From the NCBI GenBank assembly GCA_012518685.1, contig JAAYRQ010000064.1:1-42367 (forward strand): DNA of 42,367 nt. Direction: 5' to 3'. Shown one piece after another: positions 1-11,110 of this stretch (positions within the stretch are counted from its first letter, which is position 1; the number at the start of each line of letters is the position of its first letter). The translations under genes and the position numbers were made by a program. This stretch comes from Syntrophomonadaceae bacterium (GTDB lineage Bacteria > Bacillota > Syntrophomonadia > Syntrophomonadales > Syntrophomonadaceae). The notes beneath the pieces were generated by a model, which had not been told where the DNA came from, ran no database searches, and worked only from the letters and a program-made list of their open reading frames with translations.

Positions 1-293
1 AAATCACGGGCTCCAAAAACTAATCGTCCTAATCTTACATTTACCATAGCACCAGCACACATGGCACATGGTTCTAGTGTTGTATATAATGTAACATCAT
101 TAAGACGCCATCTATTTAAATATTTAGCAGCTCTTTGCAAAGCTAGTAATTCTGCATGCTTAGTCGCATCTTGTTTAAATTCTTTTTCATTATGAGCCCA
201 AGCAATTATTTCATCATCATGGACTACCACAGCCCCGATAGGAACTTCTCCTAATAATGCTGCTTTCTTAGCCAGATAAAGTGCCAGTCTCAT
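1..293 (-). CDS. tadA: tRNA-specific adenosine deaminase TadA (partial, C-terminus off the left edge)
   Basis: TadA deaminates adenosine 34 to inosine in the anticodon of tRNA-Arg(ACG), letting one tRNA read CGU, CGC and CGA. The visible 97 residues carry the cytidine/adenosine deaminase zinc site: a HAE-type motif (KHAELLAL) with the proton-shuttling Glu, and PCAMCAGAM with the two zinc-binding cysteines (PCxxC). The N-terminus MRLALYLAKKAALLGEVPIGAVVV is the standard start of the family. ATG at 293 is chosen because an AAGGGA ribosome site lies about 10 nt upstream and no other ATG is in frame before the tRNA. The C-terminal third is outside the window. The gene follows tRNA-Arg(CCU) by 39 nt and is probably co-transcribed with the tRNA cluster, which includes its own substrate tRNA-Arg(ACG). 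Confidence 0.93.
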   Translation of the reverse strand, partial: MRLALYLAKKAALLGEVPIGAVVVHDDEIIAWAHNEKEFKQDATKHAELLALQRAAKYLNRWRLNDVTLYTTLEPCAMCAGAMVNVRLGRLVFGARD

Positions 294-332
294 ATATAGT
301 TGATCCCTTTTAATCGGGACATCACCGCCATA

Positions 333-409
333 TGGTGCGCCCGAGAGGACTCGAACCCCTGGCACGCGGTTTAGGAAACCGCTGCTCTATCCACCTGAGC
401 TACGGGCGC
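333..409 (-). tRNA. tRNA-Arg (anticodon CCU)
   Basis: The reverse strand folds into a complete cloverleaf: acceptor stem GCGCCCG/CGGGCGC, D arm with AGCTCAGGTGGATAGAGC, anticodon stem GCGGT/ACCGC around loop TTCCTAA (anticodon CCT), T arm with GGTTCGAGTCC, discriminator A and an encoded CCA end. It reads AGG arginine codons. It is the last tRNA of the cluster before tadA. Confidence 0.95.
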
Positions 410-527
410 CTAAATTTTAATTATAATTATAATTTTTAATCCTTCATTCTTAATTAAGGCTATATAGCTTAGGCTTTCCTTCTATAACTCAAAATTCATA
501 ATTAAGAATTCGTAAGTCCAATAAAAA
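410..527. other. AT-rich spacer between two tRNA-Arg genes
   Basis: This 118-nt spacer has no ORF. It contains related AT-rich words, one near 445-460 (CTTCATTCTTAATTAAGG) and one near 490-512 (AATTCATAATTAAGAATTCG), which are partly self-complementary and could form weak hairpins. They may be remnants of a small repeat or tRNA processing context; no function is claimed. Confidence 0.35.
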
Positions 528-604
528 TGGCGCGCCCGCAGGGATTCGAACCCCGGACCTCCAGATTCGTAGTCTGTCACTCTATCCAGCTGAGCTACGG
601 GCGC
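528..604 (-). tRNA. tRNA-Arg (anticodon ACG, substrate of TadA)
   Basis: The reverse strand gives a full cloverleaf: acceptor stem GCGCCCG pairing with CGGGCGC, D arm AGCTCAGCTGGATAGAGT, anticodon stem CAGA/TCTG with seven-base loop CTACGAA (anticodon ACG), T arm GGTTCGAATCC, discriminator G and an encoded CCA. A34 of this anticodon is the site that TadA converts to inosine, and the tadA gene is in the same cluster. Confidence 0.96.
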
Positions 605-704
605 ATACTATTTTAATTTTTAATTATTTATTAACCCTGATTTACGCTGATTTTAACCTTTCAATTCTTACTTTTTATTTTTCACCCTTCACTTTTTAGT
701 TAAA
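605..704. repeat. Degenerate repeated tRNA spacer, copy 1
   Basis: This spacer and the one at 799-879 share several blocks in the same order: TTTTAATTATTTATT, ACGCTGATTTT, CTTACTTTT and a 20-nt identical end (CACTTTTTAGTTAAATGGCG, running into the 3' end of the next tRNA). The matching order indicates that a tRNA-plus-spacer unit was duplicated, consistent with the two adjacent tRNA-Ser genes. Confidence 0.55.
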
Positions 705-798
705 TGGCGGAGAGAGCGGGATTTGAACCCGCGAGACAGTTATTAGCCGTCTACTCGCTTAGCAGGCGAGCGCCTTCAGCCAACTCGGCCACCTCTCC
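705..798 (-). tRNA. tRNA-Ser (anticodon GCU)
   Basis: A 94-nt class II tRNA with a long variable arm. Acceptor stem GGAGAGG pairs with TCTCTCC (one G-U pair), anticodon stem CTCGC/GCGAG encloses loop CTGCTAA (anticodon GCT), T arm has GGTTCAAATCC, discriminator G and encoded CCA. It reads AGC and AGU serine codons. Confidence 0.96.
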
Positions 799-879
799 CT
801 ATATATAATTTTAATTATTTATTTTATTGACACTAATTAACGCTGATTTTCACTTCTTACTTTTCACTTTTTAGTTAAA
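799..879. repeat. Degenerate repeated tRNA spacer, copy 2
   Basis: Second copy of the spacer described at 605-704, shorter by about 19 nt. It shares TTTTAATTATTTATT, AACGCTGATTTT and the identical 3' block that runs into the next tRNA. No ORF or terminator is seen. Confidence 0.55.
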
Positions 880-969
880 TGGCGGAGGAGGTAGGATTCG
901 AACCCACGGAACCCGCAAAGGTTCAACGGTTTTCAAGACCGCCTCCTTCAACCACTCGGACACTCCTCC
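880..969 (-). tRNA. tRNA-Ser (anticodon UGA)
   Basis: A 90-nt class II tRNA with a long variable arm. Acceptor stem GGAGGAG/CTCCTCC is perfect, the anticodon loop is CTTGAAA (anticodon TGA) on a CGGT/ACCG stem, T arm has GGTTCGAATCC, discriminator G and encoded CCA. It reads UCA and other UCN serine codons and is the first tRNA of the cluster after the promoter. Confidence 0.96.
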
Positions 970-1006
970 ACTAAATTAAAAGCATCATTAACATAATGCA
1001 AGTGAA

Positions 1007-1036
1007 AGTATATCATACGATAATATCGGTTGTCAA
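1007..1036 (-). promoter_or_regulatory. Sigma-A promoter of the tRNA-tadA cluster
   Basis: On the minus strand a perfect -35 TTGACA (1031-1036) is followed after 18 nt by a -10 TATACT (1007-1012) with an upstream TG dinucleotide (TGATATACT). Transcription would begin near position 1000, about 30 nt before tRNA-Ser(UGA). This is the only strong promoter seen between serS and the tRNAs, so the four tRNAs and tadA are likely one transcript. Confidence 0.75.
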
Positions 1037-1050
1037 TAAGTCTAGATAGC

Positions 1051-2373
<1,323 letters not shown>

Positions 2374-3966
2374 TTAAAAGTGTAATAATAAGGGTTTACT
2401 AATAATCCCATCTACTTCGCTAAGCTTATCTAAAACTTCTTCACTAACTTCGTGGTCAACATTGACTAACATAATGGCGGTATCACCTTTAGTTTTTCGG
2501 GCCACCTTCATAGAAGCAATATTAACCCCCTCATCACCTAAGAAAGTAGCAAAGGGTCCAATAACTCTAGGACGGTCATGGTTTTCTACCATAATTACAT
2601 AACCCTGTAAATCAGTTTCCGTTTCAAAACCATTAATTTCTACTAATAAAGGATTTCTAGCCCTAGATAAAGTACCTACAATCTCAAAAGACTTGTCTTG
2701 GCTGACAATTCTAGCAGTAATAACATTCTTGTATCTTTTATTACTTTGGGGTTCCTTATTTTCAAAAATTTTAATACCACGATCATCAGCAATCAATTTA
2801 GCATTAACATAGCTTACCTTGCTCCACATAACTTGCTCTAGTAGGCCTTTTAAAAATGCTACCGTAAGCATTTCAGTTTCATTCATCGTAATAGGACCAC
2901 CATAATTTAATTCAATCCTACTAACCGAGGATTTTTCTATTTGATGATATACACTACCCATTTTTTCGGCTAAGTTAATATAGGGTTTTAGGTAATTTAA
3001 TTCCTCACTTAACATAGTGGGTAAGTTGACTACATTTGGTACAATATCGCCCTTTAGAGCCTTAATAACTTGCTCGGCTATATTTTCTCCTACCCTTTTT
3101 TGGGCTTCAAAAGTATCAGCTCCTAAGTGAGGAGTAACGACTACATTATTAAATGCAAATAAAGGATTATCAATCGCAGGTTCTTTTTCAAATACATCTA
3201 AACCAGCCGACTTAATTTTTCCCGATTTTAAACCCTCTAAAAGAGCCGCTTCTTTTATGATTCCACCCCGAGCACAATTAACTACCCGTACCCCGTCTTT
3301 GGCTATAGCAAACATCTTTTCATCTAACATATGCATAGTTTCTTCATTACGGGGAGTGTGAACCGTAATAACATCTGATTGCTTCACTAATTCCTCTAAG
3401 CTGTCAATCTTTTTACTACCATATCTTTCAAATCTTTCTTCCGAAATATAAGGATCATAAGCAATAACTTGCATATTAAAAGCCTTTAACCTAGTGGCTA
3501 CCATAGAGCCAATACGACCTAAACCTATAACCCCTACAGTTTTACCATATAACTCCATGCCCCTAAAAGGTTTCCGATCCCAAGTGCCCCCTTTTAGAAA
3601 ATCATTCGCATAAGCCGTATTACGCACAGAAGCCAAAAGCAAGCTAATGGTCTGTTCTGCAGCAGAAATAGTATTGCTATCTGGGGTATTGGCTACAATT
3701 ACACCATTACGAGTACAAGCATCCACATCAATATTATCTATACCATTACCTGCACGCCCTACCACTTTAAGTTTAGTAGCCTTACTAATTAATTCTTCAT
3801 TAACCTTAGTAACACTTCTAACGATTAAGGCATCATATTCGTGAATAATCTCTAGTAATTCTTCCCTAGGAATACCATCCCTAAAGTCAACTTCTAAGTC
3901 CTGTCTTAATAAATCTAATCCTTCTTCGGCTATTCGTTCTGTAACGATTACTTTTTGCCTAGTCAT
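2374..3966 (-). CDS. serA: D-3-phosphoglycerate dehydrogenase
   Basis: SerA oxidises 3-phosphoglycerate to 3-phosphohydroxypyruvate with NAD, the committed step of serine synthesis. The 530-residue protein has the long (type I) layout: substrate/nucleotide domains (about 1-315) with the dinucleotide-binding loop VGVIGLGRIG, catalytic RGGI arginine, a Glu in the KEPA segment and the TPHLGA histidine; an intervening domain (about 320-450); and a C-terminal ACT domain (from about 455, DRPRVIGPFATFLGDEGVN) that usually binds serine for feedback inhibition. ATG at 3966 (MTRQKVIV) has AGGAG upstream; an extended N-terminus from an earlier in-frame start is not needed. It lies 17 nt after the aminotransferase gene and shares its T-box leader. 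Confidence 0.96.
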   Translation of the reverse strand: MTRQKVIVTERIAEEGLDLLRQDLEVDFRDGIPREELLEIIHEYDALIVRSVTKVNEELISKATKLKVVGRAGNGIDNIDVDACTRNGVIVANTPDSNTISAAEQTISLLLASVRNTAYANDFLKGGTWDRKPFRGMELYGKTVGVIGLGRIGSMVATRLKAFNMQVIAYDPYISEERFERYGSKKIDSLEELVKQSDVITVHTPRNEETMHMLDEKMFAIAKDGVRVVNCARGGIIKEAALLEGLKSGKIKSAGLDVFEKEPAIDNPLFAFNNVVVTPHLGADTFEAQKRVGENIAEQVIKALKGDIVPNVVNLPTMLSEELNYLKPYINLAEKMGSVYHQIEKSSVSRIELNYGGPITMNETEMLTVAFLKGLLEQVMWSKVSYVNAKLIADDRGIKIFENKEPQSNKRYKNVITARIVSQDKSFEIVGTLSRARNPLLVEINGFETETDLQGYVIMVENHDRPRVIGPFATFLGDEGVNIASMKVARKTKGDTAIMLVNVDHEVSEEVLDKLSEVDGIISKPLLLHF

Positions 3967-3983
3967 TATTTTACTCCTTCCTC

Positions 3984-5141
3984 TTAACAATGATTATCGT
4001 ATAATAAGGTTTGGGCTTTTTTAATACCACAACCTAATTCCAGATTAAAACCTAATTTTACTAAAGCCATTTCCAAAGCTGCCAAACAAGAAAGTAAATC
4101 CAACTCCCTGATGTAGCCTAAATGACCAATTCTAAAAACTACATCATCCAATGATTTTTGACCGCCAGCTAAGGTAATGTTAAATTCATCCTGCATGACC
4201 CTTCTAATCCTATTTGCCCCAATATTATTAGGGGCTATTACTGAAGTAACTGCTGGTGAAGCATTACTCTCTGGTGCTAATAAGTTAAGCCCCATTTCCT
4301 TTACGCTCAGCCTTACTATTTGCCGATAAAACTGGTGCCTATTTAAAATATTATCTAAGCCTTCTTCTAACATCATTCGCAGTGATTCTTGTAAACCGTA
4401 AAAAATAGAAATTGCAGGGGTAAAGGGTGTTTGCCCTTTTTCCAAATAATCTAAACCTAGACTTATATCCCAATAAAACTTAGGCATCCTAGAGTTTTCA
4501 TAAGCCTGCAAAGCCTTCTCATTAAAAGCCATAAAACTTAGACCAGGTGGCACCATAAAGGCTTTTTGCGAGCCACTAATGACTACATCTAACTCCCAAT
4601 CGTCCATTTTTAAATCCAAAGCGGCTAGACTGCTAACAGCATCGACCATTACTAAAGCAGGATGATCACCTAAAACTTCTTTTAATAGCTTAATATCATT
4701 AAAAACACCTGTGGAAGTTTCATTATGGGTAATTAATATCGCCTTAATTTCATTATTAACATCTTTTAAAACTCTATCCCTAATAAGCTGAAAGTCGATA
4801 GGCTTACCCCATTCACTTTCGATAATTTCCACATCAGCCCCAAATTTTTGGGCAATAGTTGCAAATCTTTCCCCGAATACACCTATAGAAACAGCTAAGA
4901 CCTTATCTCCTGGTGAAATAAAATTAACAATAGCAGCTTCCAAGGCTCCTGTACCTGAAGAAGGATAAATCAAAATATTATGCTTCGTCTGATAAATCTT
5001 TTTAACGCCTTCCATTATTTCAAAAATAATATTTTTAAATTCAGGCCCCCTATGGTTAATCATAGGTCTGTTCATAGCCCTTAAGACCCTATCTGGTATA
5101 GGGGTTGGTCCAGGAAGCAGCAAAAACTGTTCTCCTGTCAT
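3984..5141 (-). CDS. Class V PLP-dependent aminotransferase (serine/alanine-glyoxylate type), probable phosphoserine-forming step
   Basis: The protein belongs to the class V (AGAT/serine-pyruvate) aminotransferase family. It starts with LLLPGPTPIPDRVL, contains the aspartate of the PLP site (VMVDAVSSLAAL) and the PLP lysine in SGSQKAFM, and ends at 385 residues, the usual length. In fermentative Clostridia and archaea such enzymes stand beside serA. The placement as first gene of a Ser T-box operon with serA and serS argues that it supplies the aminotransferase step of serine synthesis in place of a classical SerC. That role is inferred from context; the family also includes alanine-glyoxylate and serine-pyruvate aminotransferases. 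The ATG at 5141 follows AAGGAGG by 9 nt. Confidence 0.88.
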   Translation of the reverse strand: MTGEQFLLLPGPTPIPDRVLRAMNRPMINHRGPEFKNIIFEIMEGVKKIYQTKHNILIYPSSGTGALEAAIVNFISPGDKVLAVSIGVFGERFATIAQKFGADVEIIESEWGKPIDFQLIRDRVLKDVNNEIKAILITHNETSTGVFNDIKLLKEVLGDHPALVMVDAVSSLAALDLKMDDWELDVVISGSQKAFMVPPGLSFMAFNEKALQAYENSRMPKFYWDISLGLDYLEKGQTPFTPAISIFYGLQESLRMMLEEGLDNILNRHQFYRQIVRLSVKEMGLNLLAPESNASPAVTSVIAPNNIGANRIRRVMQDEFNITLAGGQKSLDDVVFRIGHLGYIRELDLLSCLAALEMALVKLGFNLELGCGIKKAQTLLYDNHC

Positions 5142-5183
5142 TAAAATAAAACCTCCTTAGGCATCTAAAATATTAACATACAA

Positions 5184-5218
5184 CAAAAAACCTCTTCATC
5201 CCTGATAGGGACGAGAGG
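5184..5218 (-). terminator. T-box-controlled intrinsic terminator
   Basis: On the minus strand CCTCTCGTCCC pairs imperfectly with GGGATGAAGAGG around a short TATCA loop and is followed by TTTTTTG. It lies directly after the T-box antiterminator sequence and is the off-state structure of the riboswitch. Confidence 0.88.
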
Positions 5219-5414
5219 TTTAATCCCGCGTTGCCACCCTTGTTGGTGATTAACACCCACTTAAAGTTATAACGGCACTACCGGTTCTGCTATTAACAGT
5301 CTGCTTCAGGGTGGATTCAAAACTATCCTGTACTGATTTTCACCTGCCATCAGCTCTCTTAAAACAGGATTAAGTTTTTACTATGTCCTTGCATCGCATT
5401 TTAAAAATTAATTT
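5184..5414 (-). promoter_or_regulatory. Serine T-box riboswitch leader (specifier UCC)
   Basis: Read on the minus strand, this untranslated leader has the T-box hallmarks: an AGAGAGCTGATGG element in Stem I, the specifier-loop sequence GAATCCACCCTGAAGC with serine codon UCC at 5313-5315, and the 3' T-box sequence AAGGGTGGCAACGCGGG (5225-5241). An intrinsic terminator follows. Uncharged tRNA-Ser is expected to pair with the specifier and the T-box bulge, stabilise the antiterminator and allow transcription into the aminotransferase-serA-serS operon. The specifier assignment comes from alignment by eye to the usual GAA-NNN-ACC context and agrees with the downstream genes. Confidence 0.93.
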
Positions 5415-5420
5415 GACTGA

Positions 5421-5449
5421 ATTATATAATATTTTTAAATACATTTCAA
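5421..5449 (-). promoter_or_regulatory. Sigma-A promoter of the serine operon
   Basis: On the minus strand TTGAAA (5444-5449) and TATAAT (5421-5426) are separated by exactly 17 nt. Transcription would start near 5414, which fits the 5' end of the T-box leader. Confidence 0.75.
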
Positions 5450-5529
5450 GATGTTATCTTGAAATAATAATATCCTTTTTTACTTTTTTCCCTCGAGCTA
5501 ATAATACTTTTTCTAAACCCTCGCCTTAT

Positions 5530-5555
5530 GTCATCCTGAACGAAGTGAAGAATCT
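5530..5555. repeat. Possible dispersed intergenic repeat next to pdxS
   Basis: The stretch beginning GTCATCCTGAACGAAGTGAA and ending in GAATCT has the look of a dispersed intergenic element found in many bacterial genomes (from memory, not searched). It sits 6 nt beyond the pdxS stop codon. The rest of the 5450-5560 gap holds no gene that I can support. Confidence 0.4.
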
Positions 5556-5560
5556 TCTCC

Positions 5561-6442
5561 CTACCAGCCCCTATCCTGCATACGCTCTTCAGGTTTTAGG
5601 CTGTCAATATTAATGCCCACCATAGGTTCACCTAAATCTTTTGAAATCTCGGCTAATAGTCTAGCATCTTGATAATGCTTAGTAGCCTCTACGATAGCTT
5701 TAGCTCTTTTTATAGGTTCACCTGATTTAAAAATACCTGAACCAACAAAAATTCCATCGCAGCCTAGCTGCATCATTAAGGCAGCATCGGCAGGTGTAGC
5801 TATACCCCCTGCTGCAAAATTAACCACTGGTAGTTTTTTTAACTTATTGACTCTTAGAACTAATTCATAAGGTGCTTGTAATTCTTTGGCAGCTGACATT
5901 AGTTCTTCTTCTGGTAAATTAGCTATCCATCTTATATCATCATTAACCTGCCTAATATGCCTTACTGCTTCTACGATATTACCTGTACCAGGTTCACCCT
6001 TAGTCCTAATCATAGCAGCTCCTTCGCCAATTCGACGAAGGGCTTCTCCTAAGTTACGAGCCCCACATACAAAAGGGGCTTTAAAATCATTTTTATTAAT
6101 ATGGTACTTGTCATCAGCAGGTGTTAATACTTCACTTTCATCTATAAAATCAATGTCTAAAGATTCTAAAATCCTTGCTTCCACTATATGCCCAATACGG
6201 CATTTTGCCATAACAGGAATACTAACCGCTTCTTTAATCTTAATAACTATACTAGGATCAGCCATACGAGCAATTCCCCCTGCCGCCCTAATATCAGCAG
6301 GTACCCTTTCCAGGGCCATAACCGCACAAGCTCCAGCTTTTTCAGCTATTTTAGCTTGTTCAGGGCTAGTGACATCCATTATCACTCCTCCAGCTAGGGA
6401 TATAGCAATATCTAGTTTACTTTGGTAATCATTTTGTCCCAT
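5561..6442 (-). CDS. pdxS: Pyridoxal 5'-phosphate synthase lyase subunit PdxS
   Basis: PdxS condenses ribose 5-phosphate, glyceraldehyde 3-phosphate and ammonia (delivered by the glutaminase PdxT) into pyridoxal phosphate. The 293-residue product has the family length and a (beta/alpha)8 barrel. Recognisable segments are [20 protein letters not shown], the [10 protein letters not shown] segment, the lysine-bearing VMAKCRIGH segment, a phosphate-binding [14 protein letters not shown], and the terminal [11 protein letters not shown] at 6442 (MGQNDYQSK) follows GGAGG by about 8 nt; a longer frame that overlaps gyrA is unlikely to be the start. It is 34 nt downstream of gyrA and probably shares its transcript. 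No pdxT follows in this window. PLP is the cofactor of the aminotransferase in the next operon. Confidence 0.96.
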   Translation of the reverse strand: MGQNDYQSKLDIAISLAGGVIMDVTSPEQAKIAEKAGACAVMALERVPADIRAAGGIARMADPSIVIKIKEAVSIPVMAKCRIGHIVEARILESLDIDFIDESEVLTPADDKYHINKNDFKAPFVCGARNLGEALRRIGEGAAMIRTKGEPGTGNIVEAVRHIRQVNDDIRWIANLPEEELMSAAKELQAPYELVLRVNKLKKLPVVNFAAGGIATPADAALMMQLGCDGIFVGSGIFKSGEPIKRAKAIVEATKHYQDARLLAEISKDLGEPMVGINIDSLKPEERMQDRGW

Positions 6443-6476
6443 TGAATTAACCTCCACAAGTATAAAATCTTTAGGA

Positions 6477-8924
6477 TTATACCCCTTCTTCATCTTCCTC
6501 TTCCACTTTAAACCTAGCGATAGCCGCTATCTTATCTTCATCATCAATTCTCATTAATAATACCCCTCTAGCATAACGCTTTTGTTCAGATATTTCATTA
6601 GCTAAAAGTCTAATAATATGACCTTCATTAGTCAATATTACTATCTCATCCTCCATAGCAACTATCTTAAAGCCTACTAAAATTCCATTTTTCTTAGTAA
6701 GTTCTATAGATTTTAAGCCTCGGCCAGCTCGATTTTGAGTTTTGAATTCTGTTAAGCTAACCCTTTTGCCGTAACCATTTTCAGTAACTAGTAAGACATC
6801 AGCATCTTCCCGATATTTATCCATCCCTATTACATAATCATCCGCTGTTAGAGAAATGCCTATTACACCAGTTGCAGTCCTGCCCATACGCCTAATTTGT
6901 TCTTCCAGAAAAGATATGGAATAACCATTAGCCGTAACTAGCATAATAATATCATTTTTCTTAACTCTTATTACACCTACTAGCTCATCATCTTCTAAAA
7001 GGTTCACTGCTATAAGACCATTTCTACGAATATTAGCAAATTCAGATAAGGCTACTTTTTTAATAATTCCTTTTTTAGTAACCATAATAAGATTTCTTTT
7101 ATTATAATCCCTAGCCGCAATAATTGTAGTAACTTTTTCATCAGGCCTTAATTCTAAAAAATTAATTAAGGGCAAACCCTTAGCTTGTCTAGAAGCCTCT
7201 ACAATATTAAAAGCTCGGTTAGAAAAAACTCGACCTTGATTAGTAAAATACAATATATCTGCTAAGACGCTAGTTACTAAAATATTAGTAACAAAATCCT
7301 CCGTCCTAATAGAAGTAGCACTAACTCCCCGTCCACCCCTTCTTTGGGCACGGTAAGTGTCTAAAGGTTGTCTTTTAATATAACCTTTATTACTTAGGGT
7401 AATTACCACCTCATGTTCATCAATAAAATCTTCGATGTTAAATTCGCCATCATCTGGACTAATTTCAGTTCTCCTAGCATCACCATAAGTCTTTTTAATA
7501 TCTTCTAAATCATCTTTTATCAAGCTTAGTACCCGCTCAGGTCTAGCTAAGATATCTTCAAAGTCAGCTATCTTATCTAACAAGTCGGCAAATTCATCTT
7601 CTAGCTTAGTTCTTTCTAGATTAGTCAGTTGGGCTAGTCTCATATCTAAAATAGCATTAGCTTGGATTAGGGTAAAATCAAACTGGTCTATCAAGGAATT
7701 CCTCGCCATTTCCCTATCCTTACTAGCCCTGATAATGCTAATTATTTCATCTAAATGATCTATAGCCTTTCTAAGACCTTCGACAATATGTAATCTAGCT
7801 AAAGCTATCCTTAATTCATATTCAGTCCTTCTAGTTATAACATCCTGCCTATGTGCGAGATAATGCTGCAACATTTCTTTTAAGTTAAGCAATTTAGGTT
7901 CACCATTGACTAAAGCCAACATGTTAAAACCAAAACTACCTTCTAGCTGGGAATGCTTAAATAAATTATTAATTAAGACATTAACATTAACATCTCGTCT
8001 AACTTCAATAACTACGCGAATACCATTTCGATTAGATTCATCCCTTAAGTCAACAATGCCTTCTACCTTTTTATCCCTAACCAATTCGGCTATTTTCTCT
8101 ACTAGCCTAGCCTTATTAACTTGGAAAGGTATTTCCGTAATTACTATAGCATTTCTGCCATTCTTTCTTTCTTCAATCTCATACTTAGCCCTAATTCTAA
8201 TACTGCCCCGGCCAGTTTGATAAGCTTTTTTAATACCTGCAGTACCCATAATAATACCAGCAGTCGGAAAATCAGGACCTTTAATGACCTCACTCAATTC
8301 ATCAATAGTAATTTCAGGATTATCTATTAAACAATTAAGCCCTTCAATAACTTCTGTTAGATTATGGGGAGGAATATTAGTAGCCATACCTACTGCAATA
8401 CCAGCCGAACCATTAATTAATAAATTAGGAATTCTTGCAGGTAATACGGCTGGTTCTTCCCTACTATCATCATAATTAGGTCGCCAATCCACCGTATCTT
8501 TGTCAATATCTTTTAACAATTCGGAAGCTATTTTAGCCATACGGCTTTCTGTATAACGCATAGCCGCAGCCGAATCACCATCGATATTACCGAAGTTACC
8601 ATGTCCATCTACCAGAGGATACCGGGTCGAAAAACTCTGAGCCATTTTAACCATTGATTCATAAATGGCACTATCACCGTGGGGGTGATACTTACTCATA
8701 ACTTCCCCTACTACAAAAGCCGATTTTTTATGAGGTTTATCATGTGTCATCCCTTGGTCAAAAATAGCATACAATATTCTGCGATGCACAGGTTTTAACC
8801 CATCCCTTACATCTGGAAGAGCCCTAGAAACTATGACACTCATAGAATATTCTAAAAAAGACTTCTTGACCTCTTTTTCAATATCTATAAGAATAGTTTT
8901 ATCAAATAAATTACCATTTCCCAT
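6477..8924 (-). CDS. gyrA: DNA gyrase subunit A
   Basis: GyrA is the DNA-cleaving subunit of gyrase. The 815-residue protein has the winged-helix/tower breakage-reunion domain with catalytic Tyr124 in AAMRYTES and the quinolone region [10 protein letters not shown] (Ser85 and Glu89 look like a susceptible type). The C-terminal beta-pinwheel begins near residue 500 and contains the GyrA box QRRGGRG, which separates gyrase from topoisomerase IV. The C-terminus is acidic (EEEDEEGV). It starts 15 nt after gyrB with its own AGGTGA site, so the two are translated from one transcript. Confidence 0.98.
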   Translation of the reverse strand: MGNGNLFDKTILIDIEKEVKKSFLEYSMSVIVSRALPDVRDGLKPVHRRILYAIFDQGMTHDKPHKKSAFVVGEVMSKYHPHGDSAIYESMVKMAQSFSTRYPLVDGHGNFGNIDGDSAAAMRYTESRMAKIASELLKDIDKDTVDWRPNYDDSREEPAVLPARIPNLLINGSAGIAVGMATNIPPHNLTEVIEGLNCLIDNPEITIDELSEVIKGPDFPTAGIIMGTAGIKKAYQTGRGSIRIRAKYEIEERKNGRNAIVITEIPFQVNKARLVEKIAELVRDKKVEGIVDLRDESNRNGIRVVIEVRRDVNVNVLINNLFKHSQLEGSFGFNMLALVNGEPKLLNLKEMLQHYLAHRQDVITRRTEYELRIALARLHIVEGLRKAIDHLDEIISIIRASKDREMARNSLIDQFDFTLIQANAILDMRLAQLTNLERTKLEDEFADLLDKIADFEDILARPERVLSLIKDDLEDIKKTYGDARRTEISPDDGEFNIEDFIDEHEVVITLSNKGYIKRQPLDTYRAQRRGGRGVSATSIRTEDFVTNILVTSVLADILYFTNQGRVFSNRAFNIVEASRQAKGLPLINFLELRPDEKVTTIIAARDYNKRNLIMVTKKGIIKKVALSEFANIRRNGLIAVNLLEDDELVGVIRVKKNDIIMLVTANGYSISFLEEQIRRMGRTATGVIGISLTADDYVIGMDKYREDADVLLVTENGYGKRVSLTEFKTQNRAGRGLKSIELTKKNGILVGFKIVAMEDEIVILTNEGHIIRLLANEISEQKRYARGVLLMRIDDEDKIAAIARFKVEEEDEEGV

Positions 8925-8939
8925 TAAAAAATCACCTCA

Positions 8940-10844
<1,905 letters not shown>

Positions 10845-11096
10845 TTAGACCTCCTTAAATTGGTTAAATGATCTTTTATATAAAGTCATAGATGAGATGG
10901 GAGATATATAGATATTATCATTACAAATAATTAAAGATTTTTCTTTATTTTTTTCACTAATTTTAACTAAATTTTTATTTTCCACAGCTAACTGGATAAT
11001 ATCTTCCATATCTTCAGATAGAGGTGATTCAATATTTATAATCGCAATAATACCCGTAGTTGATATAACATAATTATTTCCTAAATGAATATACAT
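10845..11096 (-). CDS. remB: DUF370-family protein, RemB (YaaB) type
   Basis: An 83-residue protein located between recF and gyrB, exactly where yaaB/remB lies in Bacillus. It begins MYIHLGNNYVISTTGIIAIINIE, typical of the DUF370/extracellular matrix regulator family. RemA-type members bind DNA; the role of this RemB-type member is not established. ATG at 11096 follows AGGAGG by about 9 nt. It is 14 nt after recF and 3 nt before gyrB, so it is an internal operon gene. Confidence 0.85.
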   Translation of the reverse strand: MYIHLGNNYVISTTGIIAIINIESPLSEDMEDIIQLAVENKNLVKISEKNKEKSLIICNDNIYISPISSMTLYKRSFNQFKEV

Positions 11097-11110
11097 AGCT
11101 CTTTTACCTC

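Noticed and set aside
605-879. CRISPR-like array from the repeated tRNA spacers
   Set aside because: Only two imperfect copies exist and tRNA genes lie between them; there are no regular unique spacers or cas genes.
5383-5613. Plus-strand open frame across the T-box promoter
   Set aside because: It runs antisense through the serine operon promoter and the pdxS end, with no ribosome site or recognisable product.
5886-6428. Plus-strand open frames of up to 180 codons opposite pdxS
   Set aside because: They are antisense shadows of a strongly conserved gene and have no family features.
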